Positions 10,101-19,545 of a stretch of DNA of 43,441 bases are shown one piece after another. Position numbers and translations under genes: made by a program. Position 1 is the first letter of the stretch. Each line of letters opens with the position of its first letter. Source of the DNA: Bacteroidales bacterium (GTDB taxonomy: Bacteria > Bacteroidota > Bacteroidia > Bacteroidales > UBA932); assembly GCA_022777585.1 (NCBI GenBank), contig JALFFZ010000079.1:1-43441 (forward strand). Direction: 5' to 3'. The notes below the pieces were generated by a model. The model worked only from the letters and a program-made list of their open reading frames with translations. It was not told the DNA's origin and searched no databases.

Positions 10101-10640
10101 GCTTCCTGCGACATTGGTAATCCGCAGGACATTGTCACCCTCAAGTACGGATCGGGCAGGGATTGAGACCCTTACCGGAATTGATGGCGCAGACTTGATT
10201 CCCTTGCCAAGAAAATTCTGGTCCTTGCCTGCAGGGAGTCTGATTTCCGTGGAGAAATCGTTCAGTTCAATGCGAAGTCTTGGCGGGGCAGACGGATGTA
10301 TTTCAACCATATCCATTACAAGCTCCACCTTGTCCGGAACATTCGATGCCACGTTGAATCGGACCATCAGCGTGCCTTTCCTCCGTCCTGCCCAGGCATC
10401 ATCCTGGCCCGGCATTACAAAAGGGATATCCTGAGGGCCGCTCTGACCAACGGAATAGATAGCCGCAGCATCAGGAAACACCTTGGTGATGTCATTATAG
10501 CCCCTTTCAGCTACAGCGAACTCGGCATAACTGTCATCCTTGACACCAATCTGCCATACAACATTGTTCTGAGCACCGGCCCAAAGGCCGACACCCAGAA
10601 ACAACGAAGCAGACAATACAATCTGTCTGAAGTTTTTCAT
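7200..10640 (-). CDS. GH38 alpha-mannosidase-like glycoside hydrolase with N-terminal carbohydrate-binding-like domain
   Basis: YLVQQTHTDIGYTKPQTEI..WTCEASWAVREWLKSRP..GQIEVTAMFFNMSELSGEDNYKTFL..NDVNGVAWCLADYLSGIGVKYLTMGSNGHR (GH38 catalytic pattern). Signal peptide MKNFRQIVLSASLFLGVGLWAGAQ. Confidence 0.88.
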   Translation of the reverse strand: MKNFRQIVLSASLFLGVGLWAGAQNNVVWQIGVKDDSYAEFAVAERGYNDITKVFPDAAAIYSVGQSGPQDIPFVMPGQDDAWAGRRKGTLMVRFNVASNVPDKVELVMDMVEIHPSAPPRLRIELNDFSTEIRLPAGKDQNFLGKGIKSAPSIPVRVSIPARSVLEGDNVLRITNVAGSWTVLDDIRLEASGKIALAKVSGGVSLASVKSVPALVYGKDGKELRSPVIVSAVNWGKKTVRAKCLCDGSEIGTVDLAPGLNSAEISIPEQYQDKDVKIDILCGKEKMETTLRILPADKWTIYLVQQTHTDIGYTKPQTEILTEHLRYIDYAIEYCEATESYPDDSRFRWTCEASWAVREWLKSRPQEQIEKFLHYVRNGQIEVTAMFFNMSELSGEDNYKTFLSPIKTFREMGIPVVTAMQNDVNGVAWCLADYLSGIGVKYLTMGSNGHRADIPFDRPTLYKWESPSGNSLISYRSDHYNTANAWGIDKEDDKGVESGVFSYISSLKHRGYDIPLVSVQYSGYYTDNSPPSMREANLIRRWNDHYAWPKLRNATIREFLDRVDSEYSDNLPVYRAAYPDWWTDGFGSAARETAASRTTQSDMLTIGGMLSMAAFEGDSYPFSTTAEIDRINENLLFYNEHTFGAAESIRNPLCENSQVQWAEKGSYVWDALKNTQMMYEAAAGRLQGKLYRGERPTLTFFNAMARPRTELVKVYIDYELVPRDKNFSIVDEDGRKLKWQPLNSRSEGRYYAILAEDIPAMGYRTYELVVEGGNAVNPHWKSVSGEIEIGNEFYTLAFDGDRGGVSSIIDKETGAELIDQSCEWTAGAVIYESLEGDRHQMERKVFEKYSREGLTNVRFTGISEGSIYTSVNYKGKLRGCSDAGVRVEVRLFNDVKRIEFSYSLQRLPETDPSGIYVAFPVELPDGKLYFDVPGGTVCAGENQIPRTSAGWNTVQNYVAARNAGSQVIVSSDEIPLFMMGELLNDPYRLVHKHEKQHIYSWVMNNYWTTNFRASQEGELRWSYALTSTTDSSNSAATEFGRSNRVPVYARVMPSSKTSAYVRNPRERSFINVEAPNLTVASCWPSRFGGKSVILNIVETDGRPTELKITGVDGKLLPYSFVNVLEESVEGRAEVAPKGNVFVKIEL

Positions 10641-10649
10641 AATCCAACA

Positions 10650-11957
10650 CTATTTTTTAATCCAGGTTACATTCGCGAATTCTGCCACGTGTTTGCCTGT
10701 CTGGTCCGGAAGCTGGTCTCCCCAGTTCACAGTCATAGGCCAATATGCCTTCAGGCCATCCTCTGCACCTGTGAAGTTGTAACCCTGCTCAACATCTGCC
10801 TTAATCTGCTCGGCTGTCCTTACATCACGCCAGATTGTCACGTGCTGAACGTCTCCACGCATATACCTTGAGGAGTAGTACGGAGAGGTTCCGACCTGCA
10901 GTCTCGAAGTAGGTGTATTCATTCTCCCGCACTTGCCTGTGGACTTCAATTCACCGTTAACATAGAGGGCAATGCCGACATTGGCCTGGTATGTTATGGC
11001 AATATCATACCAAACACCGACAGAGAGAGGAGAGAATGATACGCCTCTCCAGCCACCGTCTCCCACATAGAACTGAAGCTTGCTGCCACTGCCCCTCAAC
11101 ATCATTCCGGCAGACGGATTAGCAGACTCGCAGGATATTATGCACTGGTCGCCAGGCGCGAGCTCCGTGTAACGAGCCCTGAGTTCAATCGTGAATGTGT
11201 CGCCCATATCCCAGTCAGAATACGGTCCCAGATTCATATAAGAATCTTTTCCAAACCTCGGAATTGACTCCTCAATTTCAGTAGGGAATGCATACTCAAC
11301 AGGTTCAAGTGTCAGGAAATCAAGATCCTCCTTTGACTTCTTTATGAAAGTCTGTACTGTCACCTTTCCGCCCTTCTTCCAGGATCTCAAGTTGGTCTTG
11401 GCAGGGGAATCATAAATATCCATTGTTTCAATGATGCCATCCGCATTCTCCCATGTGAGACGGTAGAACGTGGACGAGGCTTCATTCCACTCCACATCGA
11501 CAGAGCCGTCATATTTAGGGATAAACGTGGTAATCCTCTTTGGAGTTTCCTTCAGAATATCCTTGATACCGTAAGCCACGCCATAAACTTGAGACGGTAT
11601 TGACTTGTTGCCTGCAGCATCATAAGTCATTACATCGAAATAATAACTTCCACCTTCAAGATTGTCAATAAGCATTCTTGCCTTTCCGTCATCACCTATT
11701 ATTTCTGACACACTGAACACTACAGTAGTATCGTCATAGCTGACCGTACATTCAGTTGCGGACCTTAGATATCTTGTATCGCCGATAATCTCAACCCTGT
11801 TCACCCCCGAACGGACTTTCAGAGAGTCAAGCTTGCCGACATATATCTTCTCGCCCTTGGAAGTCCATTCTTTCTGTGTATCGTCAATGCCATAACATCC
11901 GGCAACTGCAACAGATAGGAAGGTCAATCCTGCAATGAGTTCTATTATACGTTTCAT
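10650..11957 (-). CDS. DUF4998 plus LamG-like (concanavalin fold) surface lipoprotein
   Basis: Lipobox VAVAGCYG. DUF4998-like N-terminus (SKGEKIYVGKLDSLKVRSGVNRVEI). C-terminal LamG pattern (FTIELRARYTELAPGDQ..WYDIAITYQANVGIALYVNGELKSTG..LQVGTSPYYSSRYMRGDVQHVTIWRDVRTAEQI). Confidence 0.8.
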   Translation of the reverse strand: MKRIIELIAGLTFLSVAVAGCYGIDDTQKEWTSKGEKIYVGKLDSLKVRSGVNRVEIIGDTRYLRSATECTVSYDDTTVVFSVSEIIGDDGKARMLIDNLEGGSYYFDVMTYDAAGNKSIPSQVYGVAYGIKDILKETPKRITTFIPKYDGSVDVEWNEASSTFYRLTWENADGIIETMDIYDSPAKTNLRSWKKGGKVTVQTFIKKSKEDLDFLTLEPVEYAFPTEIEESIPRFGKDSYMNLGPYSDWDMGDTFTIELRARYTELAPGDQCIISCESANPSAGMMLRGSGSKLQFYVGDGGWRGVSFSPLSVGVWYDIAITYQANVGIALYVNGELKSTGKCGRMNTPTSRLQVGTSPYYSSRYMRGDVQHVTIWRDVRTAEQIKADVEQGYNFTGAEDGLKAYWPMTVNWGDQLPDQTGKHVAEFANVTWIKK

Positions 11958-11998
11958 ATAGTCTAATTTTCCAGTCTATTGTCGAGATTTGTAATAAT

Positions 11999-13213
11999 CT
12001 ATTCCTCCGGTTCTGACTCAATCTGTCCCCAAAGAGTAAGTTCTGACATACAAGAGAGCTTCATCTCAGAGTGGACACCGAGTATTTCAAACCTGATATA
12101 CCTGATCGGTTCCGCATTCCTGTCAAAGATGAACTCTTCACCCTCAGTGAGAAGTTGGATATCCTCGTCAGAAACCTGTCCCTGCGGCAATCCTGACGGT
12201 TTGACAGATGTGAATGAACCTATCAGCTTCCATCCGTCCAGGGGATCGGAAGTAATGGCAGGAAGTTCCGTGCAGCCATAGACATTGAAAATCCTCCAGG
12301 CTCCGTGCTGCCACCTGACATCCTCGCCGCTTCTCTGCCAGGTCTTGAGCCTGGACATCTTCGCCACGACACCGAGATCGAAAGTAAACCTGTGAGGTAA
12401 CTCTAATGGCCATTTTGTATGGATAAAGTTCCTGTCGTCGATTACCCCATCCCAGGCATTTGACATCGGGGCATGATACTGGTCCAAAGCAAGGTCGCCG
12501 TTTACCATCCCCGGCTTCACGGCTGTGAACAGTTTCTTGTCAAGCAGATCTTCTCTCCAAGGGGTTGTCGTAAATTCGAGAACCTGGGACCTGTTTCCCC
12601 AATGGTCCTGAACATAAAGGCCGAAGTCATTCTCATCATCAGGAAGTCCCCTGACGGCATATACGCCTCCCGCCTTTTCGGTATAATATACATCATAGTA
12701 CTCCATCTCACCAGAAAGGGTATCCCTTCTGGTAACATAGATTCCAATATTCGCCTTGGTGGCATTTTCAAAGGAAACCATAAAGCCTCCGAAATCCACA
12801 GCCCACTCCAGGGACTCGAAAACAGACTGTATAGGAGGAGTGAGAGGGGTAACTGTCACGGTGACCGGTGAGGAAGCATTCTCAAACTTGTCATAGGCTC
12901 TGATTTCGACAGGATAATCCTTTGTGTCGCCAAAACCCTCTATTAAAAGGGAATCCACATAGGAAGACGCCCTTGCTTCCCTCTTGGAGCCGTCGGTTCC
13001 GATAAACTCCGCCTTCACATAGGACAAGTCCATATCTGCAGGGAGTTTGTACCTAATAACCGCAGCTCCCGGCTTATTGGTCACTGTCACCTCGCTTACC
13101 GGTGAAGGAGCCTTCCCGTCGTCAGTGCCATACGGATGCAGAAGGTCCACCTCGGAGCATCCGGACAATACGGCAGCCGCCAGTATGGAAATTAAAGTTA
13201 TATTGTGTCTCAT
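11999..13213 (-). CDS. DUF4959/DUF5126/DUF5000-type PUL surface lipoprotein
   Basis: Lipobox VLSGCSE. APSPVSEVTVTNKPGAAVIRYKLPADMDLSYVKAEF is typical of SusD-adjacent DUF4959. C-terminal F5/8-like discoidin region (FTFDLGVVAKMSRLKTWQRSG..IRYIRFEILGVHSEMKLSCMSELTLWG). Confidence 0.8.
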   Translation of the reverse strand: MRHNITLISILAAAVLSGCSEVDLLHPYGTDDGKAPSPVSEVTVTNKPGAAVIRYKLPADMDLSYVKAEFIGTDGSKREARASSYVDSLLIEGFGDTKDYPVEIRAYDKFENASSPVTVTVTPLTPPIQSVFESLEWAVDFGGFMVSFENATKANIGIYVTRRDTLSGEMEYYDVYYTEKAGGVYAVRGLPDDENDFGLYVQDHWGNRSQVLEFTTTPWREDLLDKKLFTAVKPGMVNGDLALDQYHAPMSNAWDGVIDDRNFIHTKWPLELPHRFTFDLGVVAKMSRLKTWQRSGEDVRWQHGAWRIFNVYGCTELPAITSDPLDGWKLIGSFTSVKPSGLPQGQVSDEDIQLLTEGEEFIFDRNAEPIRYIRFEILGVHSEMKLSCMSELTLWGQIESEPEE

Positions 13214-13231
13214 TGTCTTGATTATTAAAGG

Positions 13232-15157
13232 TTACCAGAGATAACTCTGCTGGAGTTTATTGTTCCTGTACAAATCGTCAAGCTTAATCGGCCAGAAATA
13301 ATTCTTCGGAGTAAATGTCGGGAATTCAATATATGCAGGAGTGTAGAATGAATCATCAGACTCGGTTATACTCCATCCCCTTACAGGACGGTTGCAATAA
13401 TCAAGTGCAAGTTTCCATCTCCTGAGGTCGTAAAAACGCTGTCCCTCGAAAGCAAGCTCAATCATTCTTTCTCTCTGAATGATATCCCTCATTCCATCTT
13501 TTGTCTTAGGCTTGTCAGGATTATTGGAATACCTCGCCCAAGTCTCGGCCAAACCGCCGGTCTCCTTGTCCAATCCTGCCTTGTTCCTGACTTTCTGAAT
13601 GTACTCATATACTTCCTCGTCCGGGGCATCCTTACACTCATTCAGACACTCGGCATAGAGAAGGTAAAGGTCTGAAAGCCTTATAATCGGGAATGGATAG
13701 TGTGAGCACTGCTCACCGGAGTGGGTGGACTGCGTCATCACGAGTTCATAGCTTACAAGCTTCTTTGCGTAGAATCCGGTAACGGAGTAGTTCTCTAAAG
13801 AGCGTCCCGCGAGATCTCCTGACTTGCTGTGAAGAACGTATGAATTCTCGTCGCTCGGGACCTCAAGATTGAACCATTTTCCGTTGTCAAAGCCCACCCA
13901 GGCGTAGAATCGCGGTTCCCTGTACAGATGGAGCCTTGATGTCCTGGCTGTAGTGTCAGCATAGTACATATGATCCTTAGGGACCTTGATTACATCATAT
14001 CTGCCCTTATAGTCATACTCCTGGTCCTCATCAATCGGAAGGCCGTTCCTGGTATAGAACTCTTCCACAATCTCCAGAGTAGGATTATGCATCATCTTGA
14101 CCCAGCTAAGCCGGTTGGAAAGGTGATAGTTGGTAAGAGGAGCATTTGAAATACCTGTAAGATCCCTGGTATTCCTCCTTCCAAGGCCCCAGAGAAGTTC
14201 ATCGCTGAATTTCTTTGTAAGAGTGTGTCTCAAGGTAAGTTCAAGCCTTGTAGTATCGGATATGTTCTTTACAGGCTCATCGAATTCATACAACTCGTGT
14301 CCCGCCGCAATTGCCGCATCAATGGCTTCCTTGCAGGCATCCCTTGCAATCTCCCATTTTGTCGCATCATATTCAGGATTAATCATATTCCGGCCTTCGG
14401 CATCCTTCCATCCTGCAAAATCCTCATTGCCATTGTAGAGCGGGCTGGCCGCATAGGTAAGAAGACGGGCCTTGATGGCCATTGCGCCCGGCTTTGTAAT
14501 TCGACCAAGTTCAGTATCCCTAGACCTGATATATTCAGGCAATGCATTGCTGCTGATTGCCTCATCCAGCAGAGCCACAATCTTGGCGACAACATCGTCA
14601 ACCGGCTCTCTTACCACCTTTACCTCCTCCGGGGATGCATCCACCGGGATATTCACGTCAACGAAAGGGATAGGACCATAAAGCTGGAACAACCAGATAT
14701 GAAGATAGGCCTTGATGAACTTCACCTCCGCTATCCATCTTTCCTTTTCCGTTTGTGATAAATCAGGAACTTTGTCCACATTTTCAAGGAAAATATTGCA
14801 GTCCCTGATGCCGACGAACAGATTTGAGCCACCTTGTCCGCCGCTCCAATAGTTAAGATAAGGGTCATTGGTATTCTGAAGCCCCCTGGCAATACGGAAT
14901 GCCGTCTCATTCTGATAGTAGTATGTCTTGTCCGAGCAATTCCAGACCTCATCGCTTGATCCGATACCCGGATTTCCCCAAGGGCTTGCTGTACTTGGGA
15001 CATAGTTGTAGCAGGTGTACAACATCTTCTCCGCACTATTCCTTGTCTGGAAAGTCATATCCATAGTCGGGATGTTGTCCGGAACAATGTCCAGATAACT
15101 GCAGGACACTGCAGACAGGACTGACAGGACGAAGATTGATATCTTTTTCATTTTCAT
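13232..15157 (-). CDS. SusD/RagB family nutrient-binding outer-membrane lipoprotein
   Basis: Lipobox AVSCSYLDIVPDNIPTMDMTFQTRNSAEKMLYTCYNYVPS. IQRERMIELAFEGQRFYDLRRWK and C-terminal YFWPIKLDDLYRNNKLQQSYLW. Confidence 0.95.
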   Translation of the reverse strand: MKMKKISIFVLSVLSAVSCSYLDIVPDNIPTMDMTFQTRNSAEKMLYTCYNYVPSTASPWGNPGIGSSDEVWNCSDKTYYYQNETAFRIARGLQNTNDPYLNYWSGGQGGSNLFVGIRDCNIFLENVDKVPDLSQTEKERWIAEVKFIKAYLHIWLFQLYGPIPFVDVNIPVDASPEEVKVVREPVDDVVAKIVALLDEAISSNALPEYIRSRDTELGRITKPGAMAIKARLLTYAASPLYNGNEDFAGWKDAEGRNMINPEYDATKWEIARDACKEAIDAAIAAGHELYEFDEPVKNISDTTRLELTLRHTLTKKFSDELLWGLGRRNTRDLTGISNAPLTNYHLSNRLSWVKMMHNPTLEIVEEFYTRNGLPIDEDQEYDYKGRYDVIKVPKDHMYYADTTARTSRLHLYREPRFYAWVGFDNGKWFNLEVPSDENSYVLHSKSGDLAGRSLENYSVTGFYAKKLVSYELVMTQSTHSGEQCSHYPFPIIRLSDLYLLYAECLNECKDAPDEEVYEYIQKVRNKAGLDKETGGLAETWARYSNNPDKPKTKDGMRDIIQRERMIELAFEGQRFYDLRRWKLALDYCNRPVRGWSITESDDSFYTPAYIEFPTFTPKNYFWPIKLDDLYRNNKLQQSYLW

Positions 15158-15169
15158 TTCTCCGAAAGA

Positions 15170-18100
15170 TTAGAAGTTTACATTCAAACCGAGGTTGAAC
15201 ACTCTCTGAATAGGATAATTCAAACCGTTTCCTGACATTTCCACATCCCACATCTTGAATTTGGACAATGTGAAGAGGTTGGTTCCGCTGAAATAAATCC
15301 TGAAGGTCTTCATCCTCATGGCATCACAGGCTTTCTTAGGGATGGTATAACCTATCTCAAGAGTCTTGAGCCTCAGGTATGAGCCGTCTCTCAGCCACCA
15401 GGTGCTGGCTTTGTTGTTGTTCGACACAATCTGCGGAGAGAGCCTCGGATACATCGCATAGCAGTCCCTGTCGGACTCTGTCCAGCGGTTGTCGGCAAAT
15501 TCCTTCATCATCGCATTGGAAGTCACAGAGTCCCAGTCGCCGAGATTGACAAAAGGAGCTGTCCTCGCGTGGCTGATCATAAACGAGCATTCGGTAGCCG
15601 CCTGGAAGAAGCAGGACACATCGAAATTCTTGAAGCCTGCTGAAACGCCGAATCCGAAAATATAATTTGGAACCGACGGATAACCTATCGGCACGTAATC
15701 CTGACCGTTGATAATACCGTCCTCATTGATATCTTTGTACTTGATATCGCCAGGCATCACAGCTCCGAACATCTGCTGAGGAGAGTTCGCGATGTCAGCC
15801 TCGTCAATGAACAGGCGTTCGGCAATGAGACCGGTAATCTGGTTGAGCCTCTTTCCCTCCCAGGAAAGCCACTCATATCCGTAGTCCGGTTCCTCATAGA
15901 CATCATATTTGCCGGTGGCGTAAGTCATATTGAATCTTCCCGATATCCAGGAACCGCCGGCGAAGCTCTTGTTGGCATCCACGGATATTTCATAGCCGTG
16001 GGACGATGCCTCGCCGACATTTGCACGCAGAGGAGCCTGCAGACCCATTGTAGAAGGTATTGACTTCCTGTCCATCAAGATATTGGTCCTCTTTTCACGA
16101 TAGTAGTCAGCCTGCACGACAAGCCAGTCCCAAAGTCCGAGTTCAACTCCGACATCAAACTTTTTGGCAACCTCCCAGGTAATCTTGTCATTTGGATAGC
16201 GGGAAATGCTCACGCCGTTCTTCTTGAACCCAAATTCATCTCCAAACTCGACACCAACGCCTGTATTCATATTCACATTGGAAAGATAGAAGAACCTGTC
16301 GCTCGATGAGCCAATCTGGTCGTTTCCCGCGAGTCCATACGTCGCCTTTAGTTTGAGAAGGGTTATGACCTTCTTCAACTTAGGCCCGAAGAATTTCTCG
16401 TTGGAAATGATATAGCCGGCACCAACTGAAGGGAAGAAACCGAAACGCTCTCCTTTCGCAAATCTTTCGGAACCGTTGTAACCGAAATTGGCCTCAATCA
16501 GATAACGGCTGCCGTATCCATAGGTGAACCTTCCTGCAAATCCGAGATTCCTGTATGGAAGAGAGCTCTGGAGATCACCCATATTGGCATAGAGCTTATT
16601 CTGCATTGTATATACGAGAAGACCGGACACATCGTGCTTGTTCTTGAATTTGCGGTTGTAATCAATGGCAGCTTCAAGATAAGTGGTGGTCTGGATGTCC
16701 TTGCCACCCTGCTTGTAATCCAGATATTCGGTTCCTCCGTCAGGATTGATGCAATTTATAGTATAGGTATTGTCAGCTACATCATAGGAGGACATTGTGT
16801 ACCAATAAGGATTGTAGTACCGCTGAAGGTCAAAGTACGAGTATCTTGTTGTATTGAACAAAGCCCTGGCGCTCAAGCCCTTGGTAATGAAATCCAGTTT
16901 CTGCTTGAGTTCCACCTGCGCAATGAGGTTCAACTTGTTGTATTCCTTGTATCCCCTTACCATCCTGGCGTAAGGGTTGAGATAATTTCCGTCAGAGGTG
17001 TTTCCGAACATGATATGCGTGTTTGAACCTCCTGACAGAGCACCCTCATAATACATAGGGAAGGATACAGGATCCGATGCAAGAGCCATCCTGTAGAGCG
17101 TACTACCGCCGTCAAGAGGGCCGGTGTAATCCTCGAATGTTCCGCTGAAACGGACTGAAAGTTCCGTAGTGGAGGTCACATTGATATTTATGTTGGACCT
17201 CAACTGTGTGGACCGCAGGGAAATGTTATTGTTGAAAGAGTTACTGTTGTTCTCCTTGAGAAGGCCTGTATCATTGTTGAAAGTCGCCGCAATGTAGTAT
17301 CTGGCGACCTTTCCACCTCCACTCAGGTTGGCATTGACACGTTGGTTGGTGGTATAGTCCTTGAACATCTCTCCTATCCAGTCAATTGCCGGATATGCAT
17401 ACTTGTTCACTCCTCTTTTCGTGAGTTCAATCTTCTTGTCAGGGAATGGACGCGGAGCAAGAGGATCTCTGGTGGACACCGCCTCGTTGTACAATGTCAT
17501 CCAGGTTACAGGGTCAACCACCTCAACCACACTTGTCGGCATCGAGAAAGAGTTCTCGAAACGGACATTTAGACTGGCGCGGCCCTCTTTACCTTCCTTA
17601 GTCGTCACGAGAATTACACCATTGGCTCCGCGGGCACCGTAAAGTGCTGTTGCAGTGGCATCCTTGAGAACGGAGAAGGAGGCAATGTCATCCGGTTGGA
17701 GACGAGCCAGGTCGTTTGATGAAAGCTCTACATTGTCAATGAGGATGAGCGGTCCACGGGCATTGGAGTTGAACGTGGTCACACCTCGTATGAAAAACTC
17801 CGCATTGTCCTTTCCTGGCTCTCCCGAGAGTTGCTGAGTAATCATACCGGCAATCCTTCCGCCCAGGGCGGTAGTGAGGTTGCTGGAAGGGACTTTGAGC
17901 TCCGCAGGACGGATGGTGGCAATCGAGCTGACAACGCTCTCCTTCTTCTGCTTGGAGAATGCTACAACCATCGCATCTTCAAGAGCCGTGTTCTCCTCTT
18001 CCATCACGATGAGATACACCGATTTGTCAGTAACCCTGATTCGCTTGTCCTGATAACCGATGAGTGTGGCAACAATGTTCTGCCCCTCTGATACTTTTAT

Positions 18101-18334
18101 GGAAAAGCCTCCTTGCTCATCCACAAGCATTCCGTCAGTAGTACCTTCGACCATGACGGCAGCCCCCAGGACCGGTTCTCCATTCGAGTCAACTACTCGT
18201 CCTGTCACAGTCTTCTTAGGCCCGTCAAGAATCCCCGCCGCAAACGCAACGCCCTGACCGAGGGTCAAAGAAATGACAACCAGACTGAAGAAATTGAATA
18301 GAACCTTCACTGGAGAAATGTCTGAATTTCTCAT
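15170..18334 (-). CDS. SusC/RagA family TonB-linked outer-membrane receptor
   Basis: Carboxypeptidase-like domain KTVTGRVVDSNGEPVLGAAVMVEGTTDGMLVDEQGGFSI. Plug domain SVLKDATATALYGARGANGVILVTTKEGKEG. C-terminal RVFNLGLNVNF. Confidence 0.96.
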   Translation of the reverse strand: MRNSDISPVKVLFNFFSLVVISLTLGQGVAFAAGILDGPKKTVTGRVVDSNGEPVLGAAVMVEGTTDGMLVDEQGGFSIKVSEGQNIVATLIGYQDKRIRVTDKSVYLIVMEEENTALEDAMVVAFSKQKKESVVSSIATIRPAELKVPSSNLTTALGGRIAGMITQQLSGEPGKDNAEFFIRGVTTFNSNARGPLILIDNVELSSNDLARLQPDDIASFSVLKDATATALYGARGANGVILVTTKEGKEGRASLNVRFENSFSMPTSVVEVVDPVTWMTLYNEAVSTRDPLAPRPFPDKKIELTKRGVNKYAYPAIDWIGEMFKDYTTNQRVNANLSGGGKVARYYIAATFNNDTGLLKENNSNSFNNNISLRSTQLRSNININVTSTTELSVRFSGTFEDYTGPLDGGSTLYRMALASDPVSFPMYYEGALSGGSNTHIMFGNTSDGNYLNPYARMVRGYKEYNKLNLIAQVELKQKLDFITKGLSARALFNTTRYSYFDLQRYYNPYWYTMSSYDVADNTYTINCINPDGGTEYLDYKQGGKDIQTTTYLEAAIDYNRKFKNKHDVSGLLVYTMQNKLYANMGDLQSSLPYRNLGFAGRFTYGYGSRYLIEANFGYNGSERFAKGERFGFFPSVGAGYIISNEKFFGPKLKKVITLLKLKATYGLAGNDQIGSSSDRFFYLSNVNMNTGVGVEFGDEFGFKKNGVSISRYPNDKITWEVAKKFDVGVELGLWDWLVVQADYYREKRTNILMDRKSIPSTMGLQAPLRANVGEASSHGYEISVDANKSFAGGSWISGRFNMTYATGKYDVYEEPDYGYEWLSWEGKRLNQITGLIAERLFIDEADIANSPQQMFGAVMPGDIKYKDINEDGIINGQDYVPIGYPSVPNYIFGFGVSAGFKNFDVSCFFQAATECSFMISHARTAPFVNLGDWDSVTSNAMMKEFADNRWTESDRDCYAMYPRLSPQIVSNNNKASTWWLRDGSYLRLKTLEIGYTIPKKACDAMRMKTFRIYFSGTNLFTLSKFKMWDVEMSGNGLNYPIQRVFNLGLNVNF

Positions 18335-18369
18335 GATTGGTTAATTTAATATAGTTAATGTTATCATAG

Positions 18370-18383
18370 TATGTTTGAACATT
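18370..18383 (-). promoter_or_regulatory. Putative GntR operator A (susC promoter side)
   Basis: Reverse complement AATGTTCAAACATA; same motif at 18430, 19520, 25797 and 25654. Confidence 0.55.
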
Positions 18384-18429
18384 TGCAAATATTATACATT
18401 GTACGGACATTTCCAAATATTTTATAATA

Positions 18430-18443
18430 TTTGTGCAAACATA
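18430..18443 (+). promoter_or_regulatory. Putative GntR operator B (susC / decayed GH92 intergenic region)
   Basis: TTTGTGCAAACATA. Confidence 0.5.
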
Positions 18444-18513
18444 CTTGCGAATGTCTTGATATATTCCCGTAAAATGACAAAATTTGAAGAAATCCATAAA
18501 TACGATAAGCTAA

Positions 18514-19463
18514 ATGAAGGCAAAACAGACTATTATTCTCATATTATCCACATTGTTCTCACTCACTGCAATTGCAAAGGAACCGGCAGATTACGTCGAC
18601 ATGTTCATCGGCACATCCAATTCCCGCTGGATGCTCGGGCCCTATGCCCAGCGCCCGTTCGGAATGGTTCAGCTCGGCCCGGACAATCACGAAGGGTGAA
18701 ATGTTCGGCGGTGACGCATTCTGGAACTCCTATTGGAACCTTAACGGGCTCTGGTCACTTGCCACTCCGGAGATAATTGACAACTGGGTCGAAACCCAAC
18801 TTGAGATGTTCAGGCACACCGGATGGACTGGGAAGAGATTTACAAGGCAGTTCTCAAGAATGTAACCGAACCCGGAGCGGATCATCCCGGAGGAGGCAAT
18901 GCCGGGAATCCCCTCCTCGACATATACATAAAGTATGGATATATGCCACGTGAGTATGGAGTGATTTCAAAAACACTCGATTACGCATACGATGACTGGT
19001 GTGTCGCCATGATGTCGGATGCCGTTGGTGACAAGGAAACAGGAAAGATGCTGAAACAACGCTCCGAAAACTGGAGAAATGCATTCAATCCTGCTACCGG
19101 CTATGTCACGATGAGGGACAACTTCGCGGCGCACGTATTCGACAGGACAATGGGCAGATGAGCGCCTGGTTCGTGATGAGCGCAATGGGCTTGTTTGAGA
19201 TGGATGGCTGTTGCACTCCATATCCCGAATTCGACATAAGCAGCCCTTTGTTCAGTAAAATTACCATTTCACTGGATAGCCGGTACTATAGCGGAAAAGA
19301 GTTCACAATCAATGCTATAGGAAACTCCGACAAGAATATCTACATCCAGGAGGCATATCTCAATGGAAAGAAACTGTCATCTCCTAAGCTCAAGTTCAAT
19401 GATGTTGTGCGGGGTGGAGAACTGACACTGATAATGGGAGATTCCCCTAAAGAGTGGAATTAA
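18514..19463 (+). pseudogene. Decayed GH92 alpha-1,2-mannosidase: ordered fragments with internal deletions and frameshifts
   Basis: Fragments in three frames: PADYVDMFIGTSNSRWMLGPYAQRPFGMVQLGPDNHEG / EMFGGDAFWNSYWNLNGLWSLATPEIIDNWVETQLEMFRHTGWT / DWEEIYKAVLKNV..GYMPREYGVISKTLDYAYDDWCVAMMSDAVGDKETG..NWRNAFNPATGYVTMRD / DNGQMSAWFVMSAMGLFEMDGCCTPYPEFDISSPLF. Each aligns by eye with the intact GH92 at 25817-28993. Confidence 0.88.
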
Positions 19464-19519
19464 CATTTCTTTTCATTATTTGTTTACAAAATTTGGATTT
19501 ATGTAAAAATTTATTCATA

Positions 19520-19533
19520 TTTGTTCAAACATA
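19520..19533 (+). promoter_or_regulatory. Putative GntR operator C (autoregulatory)
   Basis: TTTGTTCAAACATA, ending 12 nt before the gntR start codon. Confidence 0.55.
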
Positions 19534-19545
19534 TTTGAAATACTT

